A stretch of DNA of 64,000 bases from Bacteroidales bacterium (GTDB taxonomy: Bacteria; Bacteroidota; Bacteroidia; Bacteroidales; Bacteroidaceae). Positions 45,071 through 54,873 of the stretch are shown in pieces. A model generated the notes under the pieces. The model was not told the DNA's origin. It worked only from the letters and a program-made list of their open reading frames with translations, and made no database searches. The position numbers and the translations under genes are program-made. Numbering within the stretch: position 1 is the stretch's first letter; every line of letters begins with the position of its first letter. The stretch spans positions 1-64,000 of the forward strand of contig SUXT01000002.1 of the NCBI GenBank assembly GCA_015060835.1, in the 5' to 3' direction.

Positions 45071-45620
45071 ATGATTATGCGATATTATACCTAAAAAGTA
45101 CATCCCCATCCTTCAATGGATAAAAAACTATTCTAAAAAGTTCCTGCCCTTTAAGCTAATCTTTGGACACATTTATTTTAAATCAATATATGCTATGCTT
45201 TTAAATATCAGCAAAAAAGCTTATTAAAAGAGCTCCTGCCCTTAAAGGGGACATTGCGTAATAAGCAATGTTTGCGACGACGGGAACTTTAGTTCCCCAA
45301 AGTACCGAATTGCGGCGCCTCAAAATGAATAGAAAATAACAAAAAAGAACATTGAATATGCTTAACGAAAAACTCTATAGCACAACGGTTTAGCATTTTG
45401 TTATATAGAAGGAGTGCCGAGCTTTGCGAGGCCAATCAAAAAACTTCGTTTTTTGAAGACGGAGGGGTTTTCCTCGCGTAGTACGGTTTATTGCAATACG
45501 ATAGGTTAAGAACCCCCTCCGAACTTAGAAAAAGTTCTCGTCCCCCTTAAAGAGGGACAACTTTTTAAGTTACTAATTCCAACAACATTACACTTTAGGT
45601 AATATGATTTGATAATCATT
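45071..45620. mobile_element. MITE-like element, copy 2
   Basis: Non-coding, 550 bp. Left end ATGATTATGCGATATTATAC is identical to copy 1 over more than 24 bases. Right end TTAGGTAATATGATTTGATA matches the right end of copy 1 with one extra base. The hairpin chain inside is inverted relative to copy 1: ACATTGC/GCAATGT (45251-45271), GGGAAC/GTTCCC (45282-45297), TCAAAAAAC/GTTTTTTGA (45436-45456), then GAAGACGGAGG. About 110 additional bases split the chain near 45302-45410. It interrupts a family A tail whose uninterrupted form is at 198-260. Confidence 0.7.
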
Positions 45621-45667
45621 AAAAATTTACCGGACACAAATAATACACAATAAAGCTATCAACAACA

Positions 45668-45709
45668 AAAAAAACAGCGACAGAATTTGATTCCTGTCGC
45701 TGTTTTTTT
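45668..45709 (-). terminator. Terminator of the fumarate reductase operon
   Basis: Arms AAAAAACAGCGACAG (to 45683) and CTGTCGCTGTTTTTTT (45694-45709), 10-nt loop, 20 bases past the frdB stop. The A-run on plus supplies the U-tract on minus. Confidence 0.85.
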
Positions 45710-45728
45710 GTTTAAAGCAAACTATCCG

Positions 45729-46484
45729 TTAGTCGGCAAGCTTAGCTTTGATGAACTCGCGGTTCAGGCGAGCGATGTTGCTGATAGAAACGCATTTGGG
45801 ACACTCAGCCTCGCAAGCGCGGGTGTTTGTACAGTTACCGAATCCAAGTTCGTCCATCTTGGCAACCATTGCCTTTGCACGGCGTGCAGCCTCAACCTTA
45901 CCCTGGGGAAGGAGAGCAAACTGGCTTACCTTTGCAGAAACGAAGAGCATTGCAGAACCGTTCTTACAAGCTGCTACGCAGGCACCGCAACCGATGCAGG
46001 CTGCTGCATCCATAGCCTCCTCGGCAATGTCCTTGCCGATGGGAATTGCGTTTGCGTCGGGGATACCGCCGGTGTTGATTGTTACAAAACCGCCTGCCTG
46101 CTGTATCTTGTCGAATGCTGTACGGTCAACCATGAGGTCGCGGATAACGGGGAACGCAGCCGAACGCCAGGGCTCAACTGTGATTGTATCACCGTCTTTG
46201 AAGCGACGCATGTAGAGCTGACAGGTTGTTGCGCCTGTTGCGGGACCGTGGGGGTGTCCGTTAACGTAGAGCGAACACATACCGCAGATACCCTCGCGGC
46301 AGTCGTGGTCGAATACTATGGGCTCCTTACCCTCGTTCACCAACTGCTCGTTAAGGATGTCGAGCATTTCGAGGAATGAGGTATCACCGGGAATATCTTT
46401 CATCTGATAGGTCTCAAAAGCACCTTTCTCTTTAGGACCTCTCTGACGCCATACTTTTAAATTAAAGCTTATATTTTTATCCAT
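45729..46484 (-). CDS. frdB: Fumarate reductase/succinate dehydrogenase iron-sulfur subunit
   Basis: 251 residues. The N-terminal ferredoxin fold carries the [2Fe-2S] ligands in CREGICGMC and the following TTC. The C-terminal part has [11 protein letters not shown] and [14 protein letters not shown] for the [4Fe-4S] and [3Fe-4S] clusters. It passes electrons between the flavoprotein and the haem-b membrane subunit. In anaerobic Bacteroidales the complex mainly reduces fumarate to succinate. Last gene of the C-A-B operon, 17 bases after frdA. Confidence 0.95.
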   Translation of the reverse strand: MDKNISFNLKVWRQRGPKEKGAFETYQMKDIPGDTSFLEMLDILNEQLVNEGKEPIVFDHDCREGICGMCSLYVNGHPHGPATGATTCQLYMRRFKDGDTITVEPWRSAAFPVIRDLMVDRTAFDKIQQAGGFVTINTGGIPDANAIPIGKDIAEEAMDAAACIGCGACVAACKNGSAMLFVSAKVSQFALLPQGKVEAARRAKAMVAKMDELGFGNCTNTRACEAECPKCVSISNIARLNREFIKAKLAD

Positions 46485-46501
46485 TGTTACTATCCTTTTA
46501 A

Positions 46502-48460
46502 TTAGTTCTTGTAGTTACGCTGCTGTACCTTGATGTACTGATAGTTGAGATCCTCTTTCAAGAGTTCGGGCTCGTTGCCTTCGCCTGTGTAGCGCCAGCA
46601 AGCTACGTAAGAGAATTCCTCGTCGTTACGTTTAGCCTCACCCTCATCGGTTTGATGCTCCTCGCGGAAGTGACCACCGCAAGACTCCTCGCGGTTGAGT
46701 GCGTCGTATGCCATGAGCTTACCGATTTCGATGAAGTCGAGCAGACGGAGAGCCTTCTCAAGCTCTATGTTCAATGTGTCGGCTGCACCGGGGATGCGAA
46801 GGTCGCTCCAGAAGGTTTTTTCTACCTCTTTGAGCTTTTCGATGGCTGTCTCAAGAGACTGCTTTGTACGTGCCATACCTACATATTCCCACATTACATG
46901 ACCGAGCTCCTTGTGGATAGAGTCTACGCTGCGCTTACCCTTGATGGCCATAAGTTTGGCAATCTTCTCGTTGACTGCTTTCTCTGCCTCAACGAACTCA
47001 GGAGCATCAGTGCTGAAGCGTTTAACCTGAATCTGGTCGGCGAGATAGTTCTGCATTGTGTAGGGAAGCACGAAGTAACCGTCGGCAAGACCCTGCATAA
47101 GAGCAGAAGCACCGAGGCGGTTTGCACCGTGGTCAGAGAAGTTGGCCTCACCGATTGCGAAGAGACCGGGGATTGAGGTCTGAAGCTCGTAGTCTACCCA
47201 GATACCACCCATTGTGTAGTGGATAGCGGGGAAGATCATCATAGGCTCCTCGTAAGGGCTTACGTCTGTAATCTCCTCGTACATGTCGAAGAGGTTACCG
47301 TAACGCTGCTTAACAACCTCTTTACCGAGACGCTGGATAGCATATTTGAAGTCGAGGAACACTGCAAGACCTGTGTTGTTTACACCGAAGCCCTTGTCGC
47401 AACGCTCTTTTGCTGCACGTGAAGCAACGTCGCGGGGAACGAGGTTACCGAATGCGGGATAACGGCGCTCCAAGTAGAAGTCGCGGTCCTCATCGGGAAT
47501 GTCGCTTGCCTTCTTCTTGCCTGCCTGAAGTGCTTTTGCATCTTCCAATTTCTTGGGAACCCAGATGCGGCCGTCGTTACGGAGAGACTCTGACATAAGT
47601 GTCAGTTTAGACTGCTTGTCGCCGTGAACGGGGATACATGTGGGGTGAATCTGTGCATAACAGGGGTTAGCGAAGAGAGCACCTTTGCGGTAGCACTGCA
47701 ATGCTGCAGAACCGTTGCTGCCCATAGCGTTTGTAGAAAGGAAGTATGTGTTTCCGTAACCACCGGTAGCGATAACCACTGCATGAGCAGCGAAACGCTC
47801 AACTTTACCTGTTACAAGGTTGCGTGCGATGATACCGCGTGCGCGACCATCGATGATTACAACATCGAGCATCTCGTAACGTGTGTAGAGCTTGACTTTA
47901 CCCTGGTTGATCTGGCAGTTGAGTGCTGAGTATGCACCGAGGAGGAGCTGCTGACCGGTCTGACCGCGGGCATAGAATGTACGCGATACCTGAGCACCAC
48001 CGAATGAACGGTTGGCAAGCAAGCCGCCGTATTCGCGTGCGAAAGGTACACACTGTGCTACGCACTGGTCGATGATAGCGCCTGAAACCTCGGCAAGACG
48101 GTGAACGTTAGCCTCGCGTGCACGGTAGTCACCACCCTTGATTGTATCGTAGAAAAGACGGTAAACAGAGTCGCCGTCGTTCTGATAGTTCTTTGCTGCG
48201 TTGATACCTCCCTGTGCTGCGATAGAGTGAGCACGACGGGGAGAGTCCTGGATACAGAAGTTAAGTACGTTGAAACCCATTGCGCCCAATGAAGCAGCTG
48301 CAGATGCACCTGCAAGACCTGTACCTACAACGATGATGTCAAGGTTACGTTTGTTGGCGGGGTTAACCAATTTCTGATGTGCCTTATAGTTCGTCCACTT
48401 CTCGGCCAAAGGACCTTCGGGGATTTTGGAATTCAGCTTTTCTGAACTTATTTTAGCCAT
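46502..48460 (-). CDS. frdA: Fumarate reductase/succinate dehydrogenase flavoprotein subunit
   Basis: 652 residues, long form typical of the C-A-B type. The FAD motif is [19 protein letters not shown] (about 46-64). [17 protein letters not shown] contains the His for covalent FAD attachment, and [10 protein letters not shown] is a dicarboxylate-binding loop. Catalytic region [10 protein letters not shown] lies near 420. It catalyses fumarate-succinate interconversion on the cytoplasmic face. Between the membrane subunit (37 bases upstream) and frdB. Confidence 0.96.
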   Translation of the reverse strand: MAKISSEKLNSKIPEGPLAEKWTNYKAHQKLVNPANKRNLDIIVVGTGLAGASAAASLGAMGFNVLNFCIQDSPRRAHSIAAQGGINAAKNYQNDGDSVYRLFYDTIKGGDYRAREANVHRLAEVSGAIIDQCVAQCVPFAREYGGLLANRSFGGAQVSRTFYARGQTGQQLLLGAYSALNCQINQGKVKLYTRYEMLDVVIIDGRARGIIARNLVTGKVERFAAHAVVIATGGYGNTYFLSTNAMGSNGSAALQCYRKGALFANPCYAQIHPTCIPVHGDKQSKLTLMSESLRNDGRIWVPKKLEDAKALQAGKKKASDIPDEDRDFYLERRYPAFGNLVPRDVASRAAKERCDKGFGVNNTGLAVFLDFKYAIQRLGKEVVKQRYGNLFDMYEEITDVSPYEEPMMIFPAIHYTMGGIWVDYELQTSIPGLFAIGEANFSDHGANRLGASALMQGLADGYFVLPYTMQNYLADQIQVKRFSTDAPEFVEAEKAVNEKIAKLMAIKGKRSVDSIHKELGHVMWEYVGMARTKQSLETAIEKLKEVEKTFWSDLRIPGAADTLNIELEKALRLLDFIEIGKLMAYDALNREESCGGHFREEHQTDEGEAKRNDEEFSYVACWRYTGEGNEPELLKEDLNYQYIKVQQRNYKN

Positions 48461-48497
48461 AATATCTTATTTTTAAATTTTATACGGAATAATTAAA

Positions 48498-49187
48498 TTA
48501 GCATCCACCGGCGCAGGGGCAGAAAGCGTAGATGAGGGCTACTGCTGCAAAGCCTGCAATGATGATGGTAACGATTACGTTACCGATGCAACGCCAACGC
48601 TCGAACCATACCTGGTTGTTCCAACCGAGTGTCTGAAGTGCGCTCCAGAAACCGTGTGTAAGGTGGAACCAAAGAGCAACCAACCATACAAGGTAGATGA
48701 CTGTGTAAACGGGGCAAGAGAATGTCTGCTTGATGTGGTAAACACCGTCGGCAGCGTGTGTAGCGTCTACATTTGCGCCCAACATGTGCATAACCTCAAC
48801 GAGCTGCATTTCGGCCCAGAAGTTGTAAAGGTGAAGGCCCATACCCAAGATTACGATTACACCAAGAACGAACATGTTCTGTGATGCCCATTCTACCTCT
48901 TTGGGTTTTGCTGTGTAGGCATAAGCCTGACCACCGCGTGCCTTTTTGTTCTGAAGTGTGAGGATGATAGCGTAAACAAAGTGCACGATTACAAGAGCGG
49001 CAAGGCCTGCTGTTGCAACAAGTGCGTACCAGTTTGCTCCCAAGAACTCACAAATCATGTTGTAAGCTTCGCCGCTGAAGATAGCGACCAAGTTCATTGA
49101 CATGTGGAAGAGAAGGAAGAGAACGAGGGCTATACCCGAAACGCTCATAATTACCTTTTTTCCCACAGAAGAATTAAGTAACCACAT
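48498..49187 (-). CDS. frdC: Fumarate reductase/succinate dehydrogenase cytochrome b subunit
   Basis: 229 residues with five hydrophobic segments (about 13-35, 60-80, 100-120, 155-175, 200-222). His residues within them (LFHMSMNL, VHFVYA, LHLYNFWAE, LWFHLTHGFWS) are suited to bind two b haems, as in the single-subunit anchor of Wolinella-type fumarate reductases. It anchors the complex and exchanges electrons with menaquinol. First gene of the operon. Confidence 0.93.
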   Translation of the reverse strand: MWLLNSSVGKKVIMSVSGIALVLFLLFHMSMNLVAIFSGEAYNMICEFLGANWYALVATAGLAALVIVHFVYAIILTLQNKKARGGQAYAYTAKPKEVEWASQNMFVLGVIVILGMGLHLYNFWAEMQLVEVMHMLGANVDATHAADGVYHIKQTFSCPVYTVIYLVWLVALWFHLTHGFWSALQTLGWNNQVWFERWRCIGNVIVTIIIAGFAAVALIYAFCPCAGGC

Positions 49188-49258
49188 AATAAATTGATAT
49201 TAAATTATTTAATTAATAAATTGTTTATTTTCAGTGCTTGTTCACCTTTTACAATTAG

Positions 49259-49266
49259 CAAAAATA
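49259..49266 (-). promoter_or_regulatory. -7 element of the frdCAB operon
   Basis: The minus strand reads TATTTTTG (TAnnTTTG), about 72 bases before frdC. No TTTG is seen at -33. A GC-rich hairpin (ATGCCCG/CGGGCAT, about 49360-49381) lies further out, near the end of tilS, but without a T-run on either strand. Confidence 0.45.
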
Positions 49267-49424
49267 AAGTTTTTTTATGAATCCACCACCTATTTTGAAG
49301 TTTTATTTATAAATGTACGATGTTTTTGTTGTTTTTTGCGTGTATATGCGAATTGATAATGCCCGACCTGCGCCGGGCATCATTACTGTAAAACTATGAA
49401 AAACGGATTATGTTCGGATTGTTC

Positions 49425-50741
49425 TCAGATGTGCTCTTTCCATTTGAGAATAAGTACTTCTGTGGTCTGTGGTGTGACGGCATACGGAGCGGCAGGTCTT
49501 TCGCCTACAAGCCACACGATGTTGTTGTTTCTGTCGACTACTGCAAGTTGCCGTTGCTTTTCGGGTAGCGTCTTTTTGCGGTCAGTGAGGTAGTCGCTGA
49601 CAAGTTTGCTTCCCTTCATTCCCAAAGGACGGAAACGGTCACCGCGCTGTACCGGTCGTAGGGTAAGTGGTTTTTCCAGTCTGGAATTGTCAAGGGTTGC
49701 CGTGTGGCGGCTTTTGTCAATTGTGCCGTCGTATGTCCTAAGGGCGGTTGTCAGTGTGCCGTGAGGTGTGGCGTATGTGTCGTTGTCGGTGAGGAGTATC
49801 TCTGCTTGCGGGGTGTCGTTGTTAGGGGTTATTATGAGCCTTTCCCTGTCTCTTGTCAAGGTGTGTGTAGGGCTTTTGTACTCTTTGCCGCTGGTGCCAC
49901 AGATGTGTTCTATTATATCTGTGCTTTGTTGTCCGTTGAAGCCTAACGGCGTGAGAATTTCGTGCAGCAGGGCGGTGGGGGAGGGCTCGTTGAGCAGGCC
50001 TGCAATATTTATGCAGTTGTTGTCGAGTATGCGTCTCTTGCCGTCGGATATTGCGCGGTCATAGGCTTTTTCTGCTTCGCTTATTCTTTCGGCAGTCTCG
50101 GCGAGGGTGTGGGTAATCGATGGGTTGATTGTGCGTAGCAAGGGGAGTATCTCCAATCGTATCTTGTTGCGTGTGTAATCGGTGGTTAGATTGCTACTGT
50201 CGGTAACGTACTCTTGTCCGATGCTTTCAAGATAGGCTGTTATTTCTGCGCGGTCGAGACAGAGCATGGGGCGTATGATGTTGCCGTTCTTTGGTTGTAT
50301 GCCGTGCAATCCTCTTATGCCTGTTCCGCGTATGAGGTTCAGCAGAATGGTTTCGGCAACGTCGTCGCGGTGGTGGGCGACGGCGATGGCTGTTGCCCCT
50401 TCTGCAACTGCGGTCTCTTCAAAAAAACTGTAGCGTAGTTCGCGCGCAGCCATTTCTATCGAGATTTTTTTCTCTTTGGCATATGTGGCAGTGTCGAATT
50501 GTGCAACCGTAAGCCTTATGCCTAATCTGTTGCAAAGTGCTCTTGCGAACTCTTCGTCGCGCAGGCTCTCTTCGCCGCGCAGATGGAAATTGCAGTGTGC
50601 GGCGGTACAGTGGTACCCGAGGCGTGTGAGTATGCGCAGGAGCGCGACGGAATCGGCTCCGCCGCTCAGTGCTACCAATACTTTGGCATCGTCGTCAAGA
50701 AGTTGTCTCTTTTCTATGTATCTTCTTACTTTTCTGTGCAT
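49425..50741 (-). CDS. tilS: tRNA(Ile)-lysidine synthase
   Basis: 438 residues. The PP-loop ATP-binding motif VALSGGADSVALLRIL is at about 23-38, and AHHRDDVAETILLNLIRGTG (about 123-142) is the conserved downstream helix. The C-terminal half has the substrate-binding domains, ending in RPVQRGDRFRPLGMKGSKLV. The enzyme adds lysine to C34 of the CAU-anticodon tRNA-Ile so that it reads AUA. It is 100 bases after pspC on the same strand. Confidence 0.93.
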   Translation of the reverse strand: MHRKVRRYIEKRQLLDDDAKVLVALSGGADSVALLRILTRLGYHCTAAHCNFHLRGEESLRDEEFARALCNRLGIRLTVAQFDTATYAKEKKISIEMAARELRYSFFEETAVAEGATAIAVAHHRDDVAETILLNLIRGTGIRGLHGIQPKNGNIIRPMLCLDRAEITAYLESIGQEYVTDSSNLTTDYTRNKIRLEILPLLRTINPSITHTLAETAERISEAEKAYDRAISDGKRRILDNNCINIAGLLNEPSPTALLHEILTPLGFNGQQSTDIIEHICGTSGKEYKSPTHTLTRDRERLIITPNNDTPQAEILLTDNDTYATPHGTLTTALRTYDGTIDKSRHTATLDNSRLEKPLTLRPVQRGDRFRPLGMKGSKLVSDYLTDRKKTLPEKQRQLAVVDRNNNIVWLVGERPAAPYAVTPQTTEVLILKWKEHI

Positions 50742-50841
50742 TCTGCAACTCTTTTGTGTCTGAAATGAAAAGTACCCTTGCGGAAAGCAGTTTGTGGCAT
50801 TGCTCTCTTCCGGGTACTCTTGTTTCGTGCACCTTGGCGAG

Positions 50842-51072
50842 CTATTTGTTCAGGCGGTTCTGCATGCGCTCCTTGTAGCTTTCGGCAGCATTCCTGCCCT
50901 CGGGGAGCAGGAACCACAATATGAGGTAAGCTATACCTGCGGCCGAGAATGTGATGAACAGAAGAATGCAGAATACGATGCGCATTGCACCCGTGCTTAG
51001 TCCGAAGTGCTCGGCAAGGCCTGCGCATACACCTGCTACTATTTTGTTTCTTGAACGGGTTAATTTTGCCAT
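50842..51072 (-). CDS. PspC domain membrane protein
   Basis: 76 residues from MAKLTRSRNKIVAGVCAGLA; a start ten codons earlier (51102) coincides with the promoter and is not preferred. The PspC domain is clear: GLAEHFGLSTGAMRIVFCI and one long transmembrane segment (IVFCILLFITFSAAGIAYLILWFLLP). In other bacteria PspC belongs to the phage-shock envelope stress response. Here it lacks PspA and PspB neighbours, so a general membrane role is all that can be said. Upstream of tilS. Confidence 0.88.
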   Translation of the reverse strand: MAKLTRSRNKIVAGVCAGLAEHFGLSTGAMRIVFCILLFITFSAAGIAYLILWFLLPEGRNAAESYKERMQNRLNK

Positions 51073-51099
51073 TATGTGTTTATTTTGGTTCTCAGAAGG

Positions 51100-51190
51100 C
51101 AAAAATAGTGAAAAAAGAGTGGTGTTTGCAATTTTTTTTGATAAAACTTCGCGAAAAAGGTATAATTTCGCTTTAAATAATGTACTTTTG
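51100..51190. promoter_or_regulatory. Divergent promoters of pspC-tilS and the methyltransferase-ftsX operon
   Basis: Minus strand: TATTTTTG (51100-51107) with TTGC 20 nt upstream (51128-51131). Plus strand: TACTTTTG (51183-51190), about 73 bases before the methyltransferase start, without a clear -33 box. Both -7 elements match TAnnTTTG. Confidence 0.5.
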
Positions 51191-51263
51191 TAGCCAGATT
51201 AGGTGAACTATGTTTTTGGGGCTGTATTGCTCCTTTGTTTTCAAAAATTCGGATTCTTCATAA

Positions 51264-52163
51264 ATGACACATATAACACATACTGAATGTCCATTGTGCG
51301 GAAGCAGCAGGCTGCAACCGCAATTTTCTTGCAAAGACCAGTTTGCAACAGGCGAGGAGTTCGAAATATTCCGATGCGAGGAGTGCTCGTTTACATTCAC
51401 GCAGAATGTTCCTGATGAAAAGGTTATAGGGCGCTACTACGAATCGCCTTCGTATGTATCGCATAGCGACACCGACAAGGGTTTTGTGAACCGTTGTTAT
51501 CATCTTGTGCGCAGCATAATGCTCCGCCGCAAGGCGCAATTGATAGATTCGCTTGTGGATGCAGAAAAGACAAGATTGCTCGATTATGGTGCAGGTACAG
51601 GGTATTTTGCGCGTGCCATGCAGAAGCGCGGATGGGATGTTGCGGCTATCGAGAAGAGCGAGCAGGCACGTAACTATTCAAAGGAAAAGTTCTCATTCGA
51701 GATGTTGCCGGTAGAGGCACTCGATGATTTTGCCGATGAGGAATTTGATGTCATAACCTTATGGCACGTGATGGAGCATATTCAGGATATCAACGGCTTT
51801 TGGGACAAACTATACAAGATACTCGATGGCAACGGCATTGCAGTTATCGCTGTACCCAACAGCGCCTCCTACGATGCACAGTGTTACCGCGAACATTGGG
51901 CAGCGTATGATGTTCCGCGCCATCTGTGGCATTTTTCGCCTTCCACAATGATGAAGATGGGCCGCAAGCATGGGTTTATACTCGAAAGACAATATACCAT
52001 GCCCTTCGACGGCTTCTACATATCTATGCTCAGCGAGCGATATAAGGGCTCGAAAATGCCGCTGCTCGGAGGTTTGTGCAACGGGCTTTTCGGTTGGTTT
52101 GCATCTTGGAGCAAAAAGAGTGCAAGCAGTTCAATAATATACGTATTCAGAAAGGCAGCATGA
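51264..52163 (+). CDS. Class I SAM-dependent methyltransferase with N-terminal zinc finger
   Basis: 299 residues. CPLCGSSRL and FRCEECSF (about 11-45) form a four-Cys zinc finger. The SAM-binding fold follows at about 105-215: LLDYGAGTGYFARAM (motif I), VAAIEKSEQA, and ITLWHVMEHI (motif IV). YDVPRHLWHFSP is shared with methyltransferases of the sugar and quinone type. The substrate is unknown. Its stop overlaps the ftsX start by four bases (ATGA at 52160), linking it to the ftsX-DUF3098-uppP-truB-queA-folK operon. Confidence 0.85.
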   Translation: MTHITHTECPLCGSSRLQPQFSCKDQFATGEEFEIFRCEECSFTFTQNVPDEKVIGRYYESPSYVSHSDTDKGFVNRCYHLVRSIMLRRKAQLIDSLVDAEKTRLLDYGAGTGYFARAMQKRGWDVAAIEKSEQARNYSKEKFSFEMLPVEALDDFADEEFDVITLWHVMEHIQDINGFWDKLYKILDGNGIAVIAVPNSASYDAQCYREHWAAYDVPRHLWHFSPSTMMKMGRKHGFILERQYTMPFDGFYISMLSERYKGSKMPLLGGLCNGLFGWFASWSKKSASSSIIYVFRKAA

Positions 52164-53017
52164 GTAAACCGTTTAAAATACAGACAATAAGCGTGTACAG
52201 CAGTACGACATTGGTGCTTCTGCTGTTGGGTGCAATGTGTGCACTGCTTTTGTCGGCGCACAGCCTCTCCGACCACTTGCGTCGTAATATGAAGATGTCG
52301 GTGGTGGTCAGTTCCCGTATCGACGAAGCGGAAGTGCTGAAATTCCAGAAACAGCTCGAAAAACAGAAATATGTGGCAGAAACGGAATATATTTCCGGCG
52401 CACAGATACTCGAAGAGCAGAAGAAAGAATTGGGTTGCGACCCGGTGGAATTTTTAGGTTACAATCCTTATGAACCCTCCATCGACCTTGCTCTGAAAAA
52501 CGAATATGCCCACCCCGACAGTATGGCGCGTATAGAGCAACAGCTGCTTAAGGATAAGCGTGTCTCTCAGGTGGTCTATCATCGTGAGATTATAGAGATA
52601 GTAAACGACAATATAAGAAAGATAGCCATTGCACTGTTTGCAATGATGATTCTTCTGACGCTGATATCGTGGTCGCTTATAGGTAATGCGGTAAGGCTGG
52701 CAATATATTCCCGTCGCTTCCTTCTGCACACCATGAAGCTGGTGGGCGCATCATGGGGCTTCATACGTCGCCCGTTTATATTGCACAATCTGCGCATAGG
52801 GCTCCTGTCGGGTCTCCTTGCCGATGCATTGCTTGGGGCTATATTCTATCTGCTGATGCAGCATGAACCTGCTGTGATAACCATGCTGCCTCCCTTGTAC
52901 CTTGCTGCAACGGCAGTGGCGGTGCTGCTCTTTGGGGTAATAATGACAGTGAGTTGTGCATATATCTCCGTGGAACAGTTCCTGCGTATGCGTGGCAATG
53001 ACCTTTATTTCATCTGA
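52160..53017 (+). CDS. ftsX: Cell division protein FtsX
   Basis: 285 residues from MSKPFKIQTISVYSSTTLVL. The extended reading overlaps the methyltransferase and is rejected. Transmembrane helix one (about 16-38), a periplasmic loop (about 45-150, ISGAQILEEQKKELGCDPVE), then three helices (about 158-180, 210-235, 240-265) give the FtsX/MacB-type layout. With the ATPase FtsE it controls cell-wall hydrolases at the septum. FtsE is not in this window. Followed 18 bases later by the DUF3098 gene. Confidence 0.9.
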   Translation: MSKPFKIQTISVYSSTTLVLLLLGAMCALLLSAHSLSDHLRRNMKMSVVVSSRIDEAEVLKFQKQLEKQKYVAETEYISGAQILEEQKKELGCDPVEFLGYNPYEPSIDLALKNEYAHPDSMARIEQQLLKDKRVSQVVYHREIIEIVNDNIRKIAIALFAMMILLTLISWSLIGNAVRLAIYSRRFLLHTMKLVGASWGFIRRPFILHNLRIGLLSGLLADALLGAIFYLLMQHEPAVITMLPPLYLAATAVAVLLFGVIMTVSCAYISVEQFLRMRGNDLYFI

Positions 53018-53035
53018 CAATAAAAACAATAAAAT

Positions 53036-53287
53036 ATGAGTAATAGAAAATTTGCATTCGAAAAAGCAAACTACCTGCTGTTGGCGATAGGTTTTGCAAT
53101 CATTATCATCGGTTTTCTGCTTATGGCCGGTCCCGGTTCTACCGAAACACATTTCGAACCGGATATATTCAGTTTCCGCCGCATAAAATTGGCACCCACT
53201 GTATGTTTTTTTGGCTTTATCTTTGTGATATATGCCATACTTTACAGCTCTAAAAAGAGAAAGGACGAGAATAAAGAAGAACAATAA
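53036..53287 (+). CDS. DUF3098 membrane protein
   Basis: 83 residues with two transmembrane helices (about 12-32 and 56-74) and a Lys/Glu-rich tail. FAFEKANYLLLAIGFAIII and EPDIFSFRRIKLAPTVCFFG are characteristic of the DUF3098 family, which almost always sits between ftsX and uppP in Bacteroidetes. Function unknown; a role in the divisome or lipid-carrier recycling is suggested only by position. Confidence 0.85.
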   Translation: MSNRKFAFEKANYLLLAIGFAIIIIGFLLMAGPGSTETHFEPDIFSFRRIKLAPTVCFFGFIFVIYAILYSSKKRKDENKEEQ

Positions 53288-53305
53288 TCATAAACACAGA
53301 ATAAA

Positions 53306-54151
53306 ATGACCATATTTGAAACCATTGTAATAGCCATAGTCGAGGGACTTACGGAGTTCCTTCCCGTATCCTCTACCGGCCACATGATCATTACGCAGAA
53401 TCTGTTGGGAGTTGAGAGTACCGAATTTGTGAAGGCTTTCACATTCATCATACAGTTCGGAGCAATACTCTCGGTTGTAGTCCTCTATTGGAAAAGGTTC
53501 TTTCAACTGAACCGTACACCCGCCCCTGAAGGCGCATCTGCATTGAAGAAATTCCTTCACAAGTACGACTTCTACTGGAAACTTTTTGTGGCCTTTATTC
53601 CTGCCGCAGTGCTTGGACTGCTCTTCAGCGACATGATAGATGCCATGCTTGAGAGCGTAACAGTGGTGGCAATCACCCTTATTCTCGGCGGTATATTCAT
53701 GCTCTTCTGCGACAGGATATTCAATAAAGGCAGCGAGAAGACACAACTCACAGAGAAACGCGCGTTCTGGATTGGTATGTTCCAGTGTATCTCAATGATA
53801 CCCGGTGTGTCGCGTTCAATGGCAACCATCGTCGGAGGTATGGCACAGAAACTTACACGCAAAGCAGCCGCGGAGTTCTCGTTCTTCCTTGCCGTTCCCA
53901 CAATGTTTGCTGCTACACTCTACAAAGTGTATAAGATATTCAAGACCGGAGGAACAGAAATGATAATGGACAATATGACAACCCTCGTTGTAGGAAATGT
54001 CGTAGCCTTTATTGTAGCAATGCTTGCAATTAAATTCTTTATCAGTTTTGTTACGAAGTACGGCTTCAAAGCCTTCGGCTGGTACAGAATAATAGTTGGC
54101 GGAGTGATACTTGCAATGCTACTTACCGGACATAACCTTACAATAGTATAG
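53306..54151 (+). CDS. uppP: Undecaprenyl-diphosphatase (BacA type)
   Basis: 281 residues, about eight membrane segments. [16 protein letters not shown] (about 12-27) and [10 protein letters not shown] (about 168-177) are the two active-site motifs. The enzyme dephosphorylates undecaprenyl pyrophosphate so that the lipid carrier can be reused for peptidoglycan and surface glycans. It can also give bacitracin tolerance. The stop shares a base with the upstream GTG reading of truB. Confidence 0.95.
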   Translation: MTIFETIVIAIVEGLTEFLPVSSTGHMIITQNLLGVESTEFVKAFTFIIQFGAILSVVVLYWKRFFQLNRTPAPEGASALKKFLHKYDFYWKLFVAFIPAAVLGLLFSDMIDAMLESVTVVAITLILGGIFMLFCDRIFNKGSEKTQLTEKRAFWIGMFQCISMIPGVSRSMATIVGGMAQKLTRKAAAEFSFFLAVPTMFAATLYKVYKIFKTGGTEMIMDNMTTLVVGNVVAFIVAMLAIKFFISFVTKYGFKAFGWYRIIVGGVILAMLLTGHNLTIV

Positions 54152-54156
54152 TGGGC

Positions 54157-54849
54157 ATGGATTTTAAGGAAGGAGAAATACTTGCACTCTATAAACCATA
54201 TACATGGACATCGTTCCATCTGGTAAACAAAGTGCGTTACCATCTGTCGAAGCGCTTTAAAGTGAAACGCTTCAAGGTTGGACACGCCGGCACACTCGAC
54301 CCGCTTGCTACCGGAGTACTTATAATATGCACAGGCAAAGCCACCAAACGCATCGAGGAACTTCAGCGCCATACAAAAGAGTACGAAGCAGACTTGATGC
54401 TGGGAGCAACCACTCCGTCATACGACAAGGAACATCCGGTGGATGCAACATACCCCTATGAACACATAACAGAGGAGATGTTTGTGGAAACACTGAAGCA
54501 GTTTACCGGTACAATAGCGCAGCGCCCGCCGCTCTATTCGGCATGTAAGGTGGATGGCGAACGTGCCTACAACCTCGCACGTCAAGGCAGCGAAATGGAA
54601 CTGGCTCCCAAACAGGTAACAATAGAGGAAATAGAACTTTTGTCTTTCGCCCCGCCACAGGCAACCATTCGCGTGGTATGCGGCAAAGGTACCTACATAC
54701 GTTCGCTTGCACGCGACATCGGCGAAGCGCTCGGCAGTGGTGCTTACCTTACTCGCCTTACCCGTACCCGCGTAGGCGAATACAAGATAGAGGACTGCAT
54801 AAAGCCCGAAGATTTTGCCGAATGGCTTGATAAACAGATAACCGAATAA
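54157..54849 (+). CDS. truB: tRNA pseudouridine(55) synthase
   Basis: 230 residues from ATG (MDFKEGEILALYKPYTWTSF). A GTG two codons earlier (54151), overlapping the uppP stop, is also possible. KVRYHLSKRF and GHAGTLDPLATGVLIICTGKAT hold the catalytic Asp (GTLDPLA). YSACKVDGERAYNLAR and CGKGTYIRSLARDIG are the remaining TruB motifs. It converts U55 to pseudouridine in the T-loop of tRNAs. Short C-terminus, no separate PUA domain. Confidence 0.94.
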   Translation: MDFKEGEILALYKPYTWTSFHLVNKVRYHLSKRFKVKRFKVGHAGTLDPLATGVLIICTGKATKRIEELQRHTKEYEADLMLGATTPSYDKEHPVDATYPYEHITEEMFVETLKQFTGTIAQRPPLYSACKVDGERAYNLARQGSEMELAPKQVTIEEIELLSFAPPQATIRVVCGKGTYIRSLARDIGEALGSGAYLTRLTRTRVGEYKIEDCIKPEDFAEWLDKQITE

Positions 54850-54873
54850 TAATCATTTAAAATATATACAGTC

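Noticed and set aside
49360-49381. Terminator after tilS
   Set aside because: The ATGCCCG/CGGGCAT hairpin is clear, but no T-run follows on either strand, so I do not call it a terminator.
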